Shown here piece after piece: positions 37,047-46,465 of a DNA stretch of 64,000 bases. This stretch comes from Lotmaria passim (taxonomy: Eukaryota; Euglenozoa; Kinetoplastea; Trypanosomatida; Trypanosomatidae): contig CP140203.1 of NCBI GenBank assembly GCA_037349495.1, forward strand, positions 310,001 through 374,000. Direction: 5' to 3'. The translations under genes and the position numbers were made by a program. Below the pieces are notes generated by a model that saw nothing but the letters and a program-made list of their open reading frames with translations, was not told the DNA's origin and did no database searches. Position 1 is the first letter of the stretch; each line of letters opens with the position of its first letter.

Positions 37047-40000
37047 ATGTTTCCTGGCGGCTACCGTCCCGACTATGCCAGGCGGCGAGCAAGCAAGCCG
37101 TCGTCCGCGACTACCGCCGCTGCCGCCGCCGGCTCGCCTCGATCAGCGTCCCCGCCCTTCAGCCGTGCCGTTACGTCGAGCACGACAACGACGGATGTCG
37201 TCTCCGCTGCCGCTCTCACGCACTCCTCCCAGGTGTCTGAGTCGCATGGTCAAGTCCACGTCTCGACGGATCGGGTGGACACGAAGTTTGCGCTCCCGCC
37301 AGCCCTCATCACGTGCCTCGTGCGGCACATCGACAGTCAGCACAACATCCTCGCGACACCCGCGATTGTCGAGCGGTGCCTGCATGACTTGCAGCTGCGC
37401 CTCATGCCATGGGTGCCGGTAGAGCGTGTGTTCGGGGCCACGATGCGGGCCACGGCCCCCGCTAGATCAGCTGTAGGGTCCACCGCCGCTGCCTCCACGT
37501 CATTCTCCCCAACGGCTGGCTCGGCGACCCCTGGCGGTGGTCTTAGCGCCTCACACGCCGGCACCTACCTGGCGGGCAGTCACGTGAGGCTGCAGCTGGC
37601 CAAAACAACCGACACCTCCGTCGTTGTCGCGGTTGGGGCGTCGGTGCTGCACTTGCTGTTTTACGCAGTGAACGAGCCGGAGTCGCGGCCGTCGCACCTC
37701 GTCCACATCGTGCAGGAGTGGATGGAGGCCCTCAAGACGAAGGGAGAGGAACACGACTGCATGGTGCTGCTCGTACACAGCGACTTGGTAACCGCCTCAG
37801 AGACGGCGGCGCGGATGGCCGAGGAGGCGCAGAAAGCAGGAGCGGTAGCCGAACAACCGCCCCCACGCCCAGGAGCCTCTACCCCACCACCACCCTCAGC
37901 CGCCGCCACCACATCAGCGCCGGCGCCGATACCCCCTGCCGTGAGTCAGGACAAGGTTGACGCCGCGGCTGCGCAGCTGCGCAAGTACTATAAGGAGCTA
38001 GAGGACCTCAAGATTCCGCGTCAGCAGGTCTCGGCGTACGTGCCCAACGAGACGCCCACGCGCATTCTGCAGCGTCTGCGTCCCGCCGTCATCGCGCGTG
38101 GTGGGCGACTGCGACAGGCGCTGCAGATTGCAGCCGCGCGGAAGCGGCAGTTCCCGCAAGACCCGAGCACGAAGCCGGTCCCCTTATCGGGCGCGTCACC
38201 ACCGTCACAGACCACAAACAGCACGCCGGCGGCACCGTTTTCGAGTAACAGCGCACCTGAGTCTCCTCCACCGCCGTCCTCTCCCCGGCCTGCAGGCGGT
38301 GGTGGTGGGGGCGGAGACGGCGGCAACAACGCTAAACGCGCGAGCTTGTCCACTGCGGGAACCGCTGCTGCTGCAGCATCGGCCGCCTCCATCACACGCC
38401 GTGCCTCCAGTTACATCTCTCAGCCAGCGCCTTCCTCGGTCTCTCAGCAGCAGCCGCAGCAGTTTTTCAACATTCAGGCGTTGTGGAGGACAGGCTACGA
38501 CCTCGTCGTGCACTACCTCCAGTACGGCCTCGTCTTCGACGCCCGCGAGACGCTGGAGCACCTCTACCTCGAGTACTACAACAATTCTGATGACTTTGTT
38601 TTTCTGCGCACCCCAACCGCGACGCTGGAGCGGCTGGGGCGGGTGCCGAACCTCTTCGAGACGCACGGACAAGGTGGGTGGGAGATCGGCCGGACGGGCT
38701 ACCCGAAGGCGCTGGAGCCCGGCGCGGAGCTGCTGGAGGGGCTGCTGCTCCTGGCCTCGGCGGAGATGACGTGTTCGCTGCTGCTGGGCGAAGGCTCGGC
38801 AGCGACGACGCGCTACAATACATTTGTGCAGGTGGCGCGTGAGAAGTTTGAGGAGTGGTCCACCCTCGAAGCGAAGGCGAAGCTGCAGCTGACGACAGCT
38901 GCCCCGTCCTCATTGCAGTCATCACCACCACAGCAGGCGCACGGGGCGGAAGGCAGCGTCACCTCCTCGACCTACCAGCAGTTTTTTCTGCTGCAGTGTT
39001 ATCTGTCAGGTCTGCGCATGTGGTGGTCAACGTCGGGTCTGTGTCGACCAAGAAGGGTGCCTTCTCCTCGTGGGACACCCACACCTGAAACATGTACGCA
39101 AGCCGACAACGTTGTCGGTTCACCTGGCGCTGCGGCAGGCCCTCCGGAAGAGGCGGAAGGCAGCGCGGCAGGTGAGTCGCCTCAGTCGGCAGCCGCCGCG
39201 GGACAGAGCTTGACCAACGCCGCCTCCTTGTTCTCCGCGACGTGTCTGCCGCCGCTGAAGATCGTGACACCGACAGACACCGCGGCGCAGGCAACGCTGC
39301 CCGCCCCGGAGGTTGACGCCGAGGACGATTCGGTGGCGGTGGCGCTGTGCGACTCCCCGTTACTGCTCCCTGCCCCAGGCGACGCCGCAGCTGTCGTGAC
39401 GGCCCTCTCCGCCCCGACCTTCACCACGACGTACGTCACGTCCTCCTCCCCGCGCGGCGACGGCGAGGCCGTGAGTGCGCCGGCAGCCGCGGCAGGTGCG
39501 GCGTTAGAGTCGTCCACTGCACTCAATGGCGACAGCGGCGTGCGTTACTCCATCACGAACCCGTCCTTCGCAGCCTCGGGCGGGACGTCGTTCTCCGGGC
39601 TGTCTTTCCGCGGGGTCGGCTCCTTTGCCGGACGCCCGCAGCTCTACAGTGGGGAACGGGTGCCTGACGCCGCCCCGCTACTCGTGCCACACCGGGCAGC
39701 GTCGTCCAAGTACCTCGATGAGATGGCAAAGGAAGGAGAAGGAAGCGCGGCAGGATCGGGAATCCACAGCATCAAGCAGCTGCAACTTGAAGACAGCAGA
39801 GACGACGGCACCGTCAGGAACGAGGACGAGGAGGAAGAGCTGATCAGCTTTGAGTTGAACTACTTGATGGAAGGCAGCGAGGACACGGTGCAGGTGTCGG
39901 CGGGCTACTTGGTGGAGCTGGCCGTGTCGACAGGTTTGGTGGCACCGACGATGGAGCCGGAAGAGCTCCGCGCCACCGCCGAAACAATCTGCGACGCTGT

Positions 40001-43000
40001 TGAGGCCGCAGATGCCGTCCTCGTCCGTGAGCTGCTGCAGCAGCAGCTGCGGCTGCGGCGGCGCTGCACCGAGGCGGCCAGCCTGCTCGAGCACGCACGA
40101 GACTCGCTCGCGGCGGTCGCACACGACCTCGGCTACAGCCCGTTCAGTCGCGTCGTCGGCGCAACTAGCTTCGGCAGGGACGTGTCTGGGCAGGAGAGCA
40201 GCGGTGTTGGCGAGGGCTGTGCAAGCAACGACGCTGCCGCGACGACGACCACCACGGCGTTCTCGAACGTGGAGGAGCTGTCATCACCGACGCAGGCACT
40301 ACGGCTGTGGCGCATTCTTACCGCAATGGCGGCGTTGACCCTCCACATCGGCAACCAGCGTCGCCGCGAGTTTCACCTCTACACCCGTCTTGCCGTAACG
40401 TTTTTAGCTGACCACCCGATGGTGACGGCGAAGATTGTAGAGGATCGCCTGCTGCCTTATGTAAAGACGCGTGGCTGGTCACACGTCGAGCTCTTCGTTC
40501 GACGACTCTACGTCGAAGCACGGGAGCGCCTGATATGTCAGGCAGGACTCTCCGGGGACATCGCCGGCGGCATCGCTTCCCCCGCGGAAAAGCACAGCAG
40601 CAACGCGAGCAGCACGGACACAGAGGGAAAAGGGCGGAAGCTGCAAGCGAAGGTGTGGCCGCGTATCTTCCGCACCGGCGCAGCATACGCGCTATATCGT
40701 GAGTGCATCTTGGTGCTCATCAGCAGCGACTACGGTAACAACAACGACAGTGGTAAGAGCCGAGGTGAAGACACGCTCAACTCATCCTCACTGCCACCGG
40801 CAGACCGAGCGGCGAAGGACGGCGTTGATGCACAGCCACAGCAGCAGCAGCAACAACAAGCGTCAGCTCGCACCACGTTGACGTCACCCATCTCACCCAG
40901 TACGCCTTACGCCGCCGCAGGCATCTACGGCGAGGACGCCGTCGGCTCGCTCGACACGCGACTCTTCGCCCACCGCAGCAAGTCGGAGTGGTGGCGGGAG
41001 CTTCTGCGTGTCGACGCGCTCGTGATGAACGCCTTCTACGCCGGTGAGCCGCCCGAGTACCCGCTGAACACCCTCTTCGGCCCGCTGCTGGTGCGGCTGG
41101 AGAAGCAGCAGTCCTCCTCAGCCGTCACCACGGCGAGCCTCAACGCGGTGCCGTTTCCGAGTCCAGCCACCGGTGTTTTGAAGGTGTGCGTGGACGAGGT
41201 GGTGCGGCTGTCTTTTGCGATGTCCTGCCCTGTGAACCCGCTTATGGGTCCGGGCGGGGAGCTGCACCTCCGCTTGACCTCGCCAAGCACGCCGCAGTTA
41301 AAGTCCAAGTCCGCCCACGCGGTGCGAATACAGCTGACGCTCGAGTCGCGGAAAGACTGGTCCGATGAGGAGGAGTTGACGCACGTGGTGCACATTCACA
41401 ACTGCGAGGACGCCGTCTACGACGAGGCCACCCAGCAGCTGTGCGCTGTCTTTCTCTTTTCTGTCTGCCACGCTGGTGTGTACCGAGTACGTCGTATTCG
41501 GCTCTGCAGCGGCAAGACGTGGCTGGCCTACTACCCACAGCAGGCCAGTGTCAGCAGTACAAAGAACAACAGCAGTGACTGGCGTGGCGGGCACCGCGGA
41601 TTACAGGCGCTGCTGTCGCGAAGTGGGGCAGTGTTGCCACCGCGCGAATCGGCACCGGCTTCGCGGATGCGTGCGGTTTCAGACGCATCCTTTCAGCCCG
41701 TCACCCACGCGGCGGTGCTCCAAGTGCCGGAGCCGCGCAGCAGCGTCCATCTGAAGGTGACGCTGCCAGAGGAGGCGCACTGCTTCGCCGACAGCGTCGA
41801 TTACCTGACGTTGGACGTCGACCTGGAAGACCCACTCTCCCTCGCCGTGTCGTCAGGCTGCGGGGCCGGACAGCAGCCCTCCGCTGCCTCCTTCAGCAGG
41901 AGTACCGACAAGAGCGGGGCAGACGCACGGAGGCCAGACGCCGCGGCGGTGGCAGCTGCGGGAGGAGAAGAGGCGGAAAACGAGGAGAACAGCAACTCCG
42001 ACGAAGGGGCGGCGTGTACGTGCGTCTACGAAGCCGGCCCTGAAAATCTGCTGCTGCCGCTCTCTGTCCCTGCCGTCAGCGCGAGCGGGCGACGCGGACG
42101 CAGGGCTGCAGAGACGTCTGTCCGCGAAGATGTGATCGAGCTCGGCTCGCAGCAGCGCGTCTCCTCCGTTTCCCCGGGGTACCGCGCGCTGTTGAGTAAC
42201 AGCAACGTCAATGACGGTGCAGGGACGGAGAGCGTCGGCGGCCTCTCAGACGGCTTACGCGCGCGCGGCCCTTCACCGGTGGCGGCGGTGGTGCTCAGCA
42301 CGCCGAACGTGTACCGCCAGAAAGGTATACCGAGCAGCACAAGCCCTGCTGGGGCGTCGATGCGCACAAGCCTCGGCGCCTCCCTCAGCCACTTCGCCAA
42401 TTCCTACATCCTGGATGTGGGAGCGGCGAGCGCAGCGTGCGGTGGTGGTGGTGATGGTGTGGCGGGCCTTGGCGACTCCTTCCCGCGCTACCGCAGACTG
42501 CCCAGCCCCCACCAGAGTCTTCACGCGACACACCACTCCCACCACCACCTCTCTCGGCGCGCGACGCCGGCGGATGCGCACCTGTCCTCGTCAATCCGCT
42601 TCGCCAGCTGCCCGATGGGCACATCGCCACCCGCGATAGGAAGCACCGCAGCCGCCGCTTCAGCATCAGCGTCATCCGTTGGCAGCGTCTCGCGCACCGC
42701 CAACAGCAGCGGCCTCCGCTACAAATCCGTCTTCAAGTCCCTACGCATTAGCGCGAAAACGCCCGAGGCGGCCACAGCCACGATGCTGAACAACGGCACA
42801 GAGCACTCACCAGCAAGTGCCAGCACCCGCAGCGCCCCCACAGTCGACCGCCACCGCGCTATGTCCGCGCACGGCCACCAACACGAACACCATCAGCAGC
42901 AGTTGCGCGCATGCTGGCACCCCCATTACAACCACCTTTACTCGCCTACCACCTCGGAGCCGAGCGCGCACGAGGGCGTAGGTGGCGAGGACAGCCTCGG

Positions 43001-45848
43001 GTGGCGAGTCGGCGGGCAGTCGATGCCTGCCACGGCGTGCCTTTCTGGCGGTGTTGGTGGTGGTGGTGGTGGCGGCGCCTCCTCACCGCTACGCGAGGTG
43101 GACCCCGACACCTTCGAACTCGTCTTAACGCATCCTGCCAACCAGGACAAAGACGGGGACACCAAATCCACTGCTGCAGCGGCGAGTTCCACGTCGTCCA
43201 GCAAAGCAGCCTCCCTTGCCACCACGGCCGTCGCACGTACCTCGGTGCCGATCCATCTCGGCGCCTTTCTCAACTCCATTCCCCCGCCAGAGGTGCAAAC
43301 GCAGGTGCCGAACACCGTGTCTTCGCCCGAGGTGAAGCATGCGGCGGAGACAGCCGCCACGCTAGGCCCGCTGCTGCAGGCGGTCAGCAGCCGCACAGCC
43401 TCGACGGACCACTTGCGCGAGAGTGTGATTCGATTGTTCCCGTCGAACAGCATCCTTCAGGGGACGGCGGCGGGAAACAGCGCCAGCAGCAGCGCCAGTA
43501 CTAGCCCCGCAGCGGTAACATCAGCAGCCGCGACAACAACAACAACAAGCGGCCAAGGCGACAAGGCCGGCGTCACGCGGGTGTCAATCACGCAGATGCG
43601 GCTGCGCGTGCCTCTCCTGCCGCTCCTCGTCACGCCCGCCTCCTCTGGACAGACGAAGACGGCGGATGCCGACGGAGCCGCTGGAAGAGACAGCAGCCCA
43701 GTTAGCGACAACAGCAACAAGACGAAAAACGACGCACCCGCCAATGGCAACTCGGCCTCGTCGAGCGCAGAAGCGGCGAAGCAGGCACGCATCATGTTCA
43801 CGTGCTTGCGTGGCCGCGAGCCTTCCACGACCAGCCTCAGCGTCGTCATCCCTTTCCAGCTCGCCGTCAGCTTCGACTACGCCTTCAAGCACTTCCAGGG
43901 CCGCGTGTACTGCCTCGTGCGGATGAGGAACCTCCTCAAATCGACGTCGCTGTGGATGCGCGGGGCGGTGCTGCGCGTGCTGGACCCCGAGCCATCTTAT
44001 GAGATTGTCCGCGTGTGCAACGTCTACAACGAGCTGCTGTTGACCGAGTGGAAGCCGCAGGAGGAACTGAGCATCCTCTACGAGCTCGACCTCATCGCCT
44101 CCTTCCACCCGGTGCAGCCGGAGTGCGCGCACCAGGTGCAGATGCAGCTCTTCTACTCCAGCTGGGAGAAGAGCTACGTGCCGACGCCAGCGGAGGACCG
44201 CCTGGTGCTGCGGACCGTGGAGCTGCCGTCCACCGAGGCGACCGCCGAGAGTGTGGAGCTGATTCACGGAGACGAAGACGGCAGCGCGAGGGGAGGTCTA
44301 CCTTCCTCCCCCTCGTCGTCCGCTCCGGCGGCACGTCTGCTGTCGAGCAACTCGAGTAGCGCCCTCCGCACCCGCACCAACACGCTCCACATGGACGGAT
44401 CCCTTGAGCGAATGACGAGTGAGACGACCCCGAATCAGGAGGACAAGAGCGCTCTGAACTCGACTGAAGCGCCCCTCCCAAGCGGCCGCGGTGGCTCGAG
44501 CCCGACGCTCACGAAGACGCGCACGGCGACCCTCACCACCTTTGGCGGCAGTGACCTCAGCGATGGAAGCGTGACGCGCTCTGCCACCCAGGTGGCGCAC
44601 TCGCACCATAGCAGCAGCAGCAGCAGCAGCAGAAGCGACCGCGGTAGCAGCAGCGTCACCAACTCCGAAGCGGTGCACTTCAACATCGTCACCCTGCGCC
44701 ATCTCGAGGAGACCTGCAACGCCGTTCTCGGGCCGGTCGCCACCTTTCACTCCAAACACCTGTGCGTCTTCAACATTGTCATGTACGCGGAGTCACCGTG
44801 GACGATGCGGTTTGGTGCTGCGACGAACTACGTGGCGCGAGCCCCGCCCAGCCCCCTCTCCACGCCGCCGCCGATGGTGCTGGACGGCGTGGAGAGGGGG
44901 CTGGGCGGTGCACGCGAGGAAGAGCCGCTGCCCCGCTCGTCGCAAGCGCCTTCTCGGGCAAACCCACCGCCGCCGCTCCAGTCCCTCAGCAACTCCATCG
45001 TCATCGGCTCGCAGAGCGGTGCAGGGAGCGTTGGCGGGAGTGGCGTGAAGAGCCACCCCCGCCACCCCCCGCTCTCTGCACCGAGCGCCTCATCTTTCTT
45101 CGGCAACGCAATGGTGGACCAGCCGTCCGACTTCATCTTTGTGGCCGGCGAGCCGGTACGCTTCTGCGTGCGGCTGCAGCCCCTCGCCCAGAACTGGCCC
45201 GAGGACGCGAACATGGAGGAGACCTTCTTTATTCGCCTCAAGTACAACCCGACGCAGTGGATGGTGATCGGCAAGCAGCGGGACCGGCGGACGCTTTCGC
45301 TGATGGAAGAGGTGACCGTGTACTTCAACGCCGTCCCGCTGCTGCCACGCGCGTCCGCTGACGACACCGAGAACGGCCTGCGCAGCCTTGCCGCGGAGAA
45401 GGCGGGTGGGAGCAGCGCTGGCGAAGGCGGGGTTCGGCGTATCAGTAACAGCAACAACAACAACGATAAAAATACGCTGGATGAGGCGGATGATGAAAAT
45501 GAGAACGAGGGTAGCGCCGCCCTGTTGTCGGAAGATGAACAAGGTAAGGTTGATGAAGTTGGCGGCGGCACTACAGCTCTACGTGCGTCGCGGCCGCTTG
45601 CCGGACATGCGGTGCGGGACGAGGGAATTCTGCAAACTCCCACGGTAGAGATGTTCTGGGAACGCAAGAAGCCGGAAGCGGACACCACCGCGACAGGAGC
45701 GACGGGCGGTGGTGCGGAGACGCAGAGTCTGACCGTTGCCGAGGCGGCGCCTCCCTCAGCGCATGGGGATGCGGTGATGGGTGAGGCTGTACTCATTGAT
45801 GTGGTGCAGTTCCGCACCTGGGTGCGTGTCCGCAAGCGTGGACACTAA
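37047..45848 (+). CDS. Giant TRAPPC10/Trs130-like vesicle-tethering protein
   Basis: TRAPPC10 (Trs130) is a subunit of TRAPPII, the tethering complex and Rab activator of the Golgi. Scattered blocks resemble it in order. Near residues 470-530 a W...YFL-like segment is followed by VFDARETLEHLYLEYY, as in the F(E/D)xALxxYDEL region of the family. Around 1090-1160 there is a helical LRLWRILTAMAALTLHIGNQRR...LAVTFLADH block. Near 2260-2340 is a VIPFQLAVSFDYAF beta-domain, and at the C terminus WMVIGKQRDRR (about 2735-2745) corresponds to the WAVCGK segment that precedes the family's last strands. At 2933 residues it is more than twice the length of human TRAPPC10; the extra length is Ser/Ala/Gly/His-rich disorder. 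A perfect inverted repeat lies inside at 44844-44908. The family call is by eye on weakly conserved blocks and is the least certain of the named genes. Confidence 0.62.
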   Translation: MFPGGYRPDYARRRASKPSSATTAAAAAGSPRSASPPFSRAVTSSTTTTDVVSAAALTHSSQVSESHGQVHVSTDRVDTKFALPPALITCLVRHIDSQHNILATPAIVERCLHDLQLRLMPWVPVERVFGATMRATAPARSAVGSTAAASTSFSPTAGSATPGGGLSASHAGTYLAGSHVRLQLAKTTDTSVVVAVGASVLHLLFYAVNEPESRPSHLVHIVQEWMEALKTKGEEHDCMVLLVHSDLVTASETAARMAEEAQKAGAVAEQPPPRPGASTPPPPSAAATTSAPAPIPPAVSQDKVDAAAAQLRKYYKELEDLKIPRQQVSAYVPNETPTRILQRLRPAVIARGGRLRQALQIAAARKRQFPQDPSTKPVPLSGASPPSQTTNSTPAAPFSSNSAPESPPPPSSPRPAGGGGGGGDGGNNAKRASLSTAGTAAAAASAASITRRASSYISQPAPSSVSQQQPQQFFNIQALWRTGYDLVVHYLQYGLVFDARETLEHLYLEYYNNSDDFVFLRTPTATLERLGRVPNLFETHGQGGWEIGRTGYPKALEPGAELLEGLLLLASAEMTCSLLLGEGSAATTRYNTFVQVAREKFEEWSTLEAKAKLQLTTAAPSSLQSSPPQQAHGAEGSVTSSTYQQFFLLQCYLSGLRMWWSTSGLCRPRRVPSPRGTPTPETCTQADNVVGSPGAAAGPPEEAEGSAAGESPQSAAAAGQSLTNAASLFSATCLPPLKIVTPTDTAAQATLPAPEVDAEDDSVAVALCDSPLLLPAPGDAAAVVTALSAPTFTTTYVTSSSPRGDGEAVSAPAAAAGAALESSTALNGDSGVRYSITNPSFAASGGTSFSGLSFRGVGSFAGRPQLYSGERVPDAAPLLVPHRAASSKYLDEMAKEGEGSAAGSGIHSIKQLQLEDSRDDGTVRNEDEEEELISFELNYLMEGSEDTVQVSAGYLVELAVSTGLVAPTMEPEELRATAETICDAVEAADAVLVRELLQQQLRLRRRCTEAASLLEHARDSLAAVAHDLGYSPFSRVVGATSFGRDVSGQESSGVGEGCASNDAAATTTTTAFSNVEELSSPTQALRLWRILTAMAALTLHIGNQRRREFHLYTRLAVTFLADHPMVTAKIVEDRLLPYVKTRGWSHVELFVRRLYVEARERLICQAGLSGDIAGGIASPAEKHSSNASSTDTEGKGRKLQAKVWPRIFRTGAAYALYRECILVLISSDYGNNNDSGKSRGEDTLNSSSLPPADRAAKDGVDAQPQQQQQQQASARTTLTSPISPSTPYAAAGIYGEDAVGSLDTRLFAHRSKSEWWRELLRVDALVMNAFYAGEPPEYPLNTLFGPLLVRLEKQQSSSAVTTASLNAVPFPSPATGVLKVCVDEVVRLSFAMSCPVNPLMGPGGELHLRLTSPSTPQLKSKSAHAVRIQLTLESRKDWSDEEELTHVVHIHNCEDAVYDEATQQLCAVFLFSVCHAGVYRVRRIRLCSGKTWLAYYPQQASVSSTKNNSSDWRGGHRGLQALLSRSGAVLPPRESAPASRMRAVSDASFQPVTHAAVLQVPEPRSSVHLKVTLPEEAHCFADSVDYLTLDVDLEDPLSLAVSSGCGAGQQPSAASFSRSTDKSGADARRPDAAAVAAAGGEEAENEENSNSDEGAACTCVYEAGPENLLLPLSVPAVSASGRRGRRAAETSVREDVIELGSQQRVSSVSPGYRALLSNSNVNDGAGTESVGGLSDGLRARGPSPVAAVVLSTPNVYRQKGIPSSTSPAGASMRTSLGASLSHFANSYILDVGAASAACGGGGDGVAGLGDSFPRYRRLPSPHQSLHATHHSHHHLSRRATPADAHLSSSIRFASCPMGTSPPAIGSTAAAASASASSVGSVSRTANSSGLRYKSVFKSLRISAKTPEAATATMLNNGTEHSPASASTRSAPTVDRHRAMSAHGHQHEHHQQQLRACWHPHYNHLYSPTTSEPSAHEGVGGEDSLGWRVGGQSMPATACLSGGVGGGGGGGASSPLREVDPDTFELVLTHPANQDKDGDTKSTAAAASSTSSSKAASLATTAVARTSVPIHLGAFLNSIPPPEVQTQVPNTVSSPEVKHAAETAATLGPLLQAVSSRTASTDHLRESVIRLFPSNSILQGTAAGNSASSSASTSPAAVTSAAATTTTTSGQGDKAGVTRVSITQMRLRVPLLPLLVTPASSGQTKTADADGAAGRDSSPVSDNSNKTKNDAPANGNSASSSAEAAKQARIMFTCLRGREPSTTSLSVVIPFQLAVSFDYAFKHFQGRVYCLVRMRNLLKSTSLWMRGAVLRVLDPEPSYEIVRVCNVYNELLLTEWKPQEELSILYELDLIASFHPVQPECAHQVQMQLFYSSWEKSYVPTPAEDRLVLRTVELPSTEATAESVELIHGDEDGSARGGLPSSPSSSAPAARLLSSNSSSALRTRTNTLHMDGSLERMTSETTPNQEDKSALNSTEAPLPSGRGGSSPTLTKTRTATLTTFGGSDLSDGSVTRSATQVAHSHHSSSSSSSRSDRGSSSVTNSEAVHFNIVTLRHLEETCNAVLGPVATFHSKHLCVFNIVMYAESPWTMRFGAATNYVARAPPSPLSTPPPMVLDGVERGLGGAREEEPLPRSSQAPSRANPPPPLQSLSNSIVIGSQSGAGSVGGSGVKSHPRHPPLSAPSASSFFGNAMVDQPSDFIFVAGEPVRFCVRLQPLAQNWPEDANMEETFFIRLKYNPTQWMVIGKQRDRRTLSLMEEVTVYFNAVPLLPRASADDTENGLRSLAAEKAGGSSAGEGGVRRISNSNNNNDKNTLDEADDENENEGSAALLSEDEQGKVDEVGGGTTALRASRPLAGHAVRDEGILQTPTVEMFWERKKPEADTTATGATGGGAETQSLTVAEAAPPSAHGDAVMGEAVLIDVVQFRTWVRVRKRGH
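44844..44908. repeat. Perfect 24-bp inverted repeat inside a coding region
   Basis: Bases 44844-44867 are the exact reverse complement of 44885-44908, with a 17-base spacer; four more pairs (44836-44839 with 44913-44916) extend the stem beyond a short interruption. It is GC-rich and codes for about 22 residues near residue 2600, where RAPPSPLSTP is followed by GVERGLGGAR. The same two peptides are read from the opposite strand. It would form a very stable hairpin in RNA or a cruciform in DNA. Confidence 0.95.
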
Positions 45849-46465
45849 AAGTGTGTTCCTCTTTATTATTGTTGTTGTTGTTGTTTTTATTGTTGTTTTT
45901 CTCCTCGTTCACGTTGTTTTCCTTTACTGTTTGTGTGAGTGTGAGCGTATCCGCATAATTCAAGTAAAAAAAGGTAAATAACAAGTCAAAGGGAGATCTT
46001 GTAGGGAAGCCAAAAAGAAAAGCTTGTCTTGCTTAAGACAGGGTTTTTTTTTTCCTCTCCTTTTGAACTTCAGATGTGCTCCACGTTGGGAGCACTGAAA
46101 GCGCTTTCGAAATATAGCCAGTACGCTGTTGAAAAGAAGGAATGTGTGTGTGTGTGTGTGTGTGTGCATGTTCCCTGATTGCGTTGTTTCTTTCATTTTT
46201 CTCTCTCTTTCTTTCTTGTGCATAGCAGAGAAAAAAAAAAGCACCTTTTACGCGATCTTCGTATGTTTCCCTTGCGTAACGCGTTTTTTTTTTTTTTCTC
46301 TCTCATACCTTTTACTATATTGACCAAATAGAGCATATATAACGTCCGCTTAGTAGATCAGCTCATCTTAGTCATAGTTTTAGTGTTACCGTAGCATCCG
46401 CTTCTTCCTCCCTCCCCTTTGTTTTTTTTTTTTTTTTAACTGCAAAGAAGCAAACTTCTGGGGAA
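45849..46465 (+). other. Intergenic region, 0.62 kb
   Basis: TTG/TTA-rich sequence after the stop, a (TG)n repeat (46143-46168), and a long pyrimidine tract at 46401-46437. No gene is recognised. Confidence 0.65.
46401..46447 (+). promoter_or_regulatory. Probable trans-splice acceptor of the J-domain gene
   Basis: CTTCTTCCTCCCTCCCC then a T16 run is followed by AACTGCAAAG with the first AG at 46446-46447, giving an 18-nt 5' UTR. Confidence 0.5.

Noticed and set aside
44828-45835. 335-codon minus-strand open frame
   Set aside because: It lies wholly inside the TRAPPC10-like gene; GC-rich codons leave few stops on the opposite strand. Its repeated peptide is explained by the inverted repeat.
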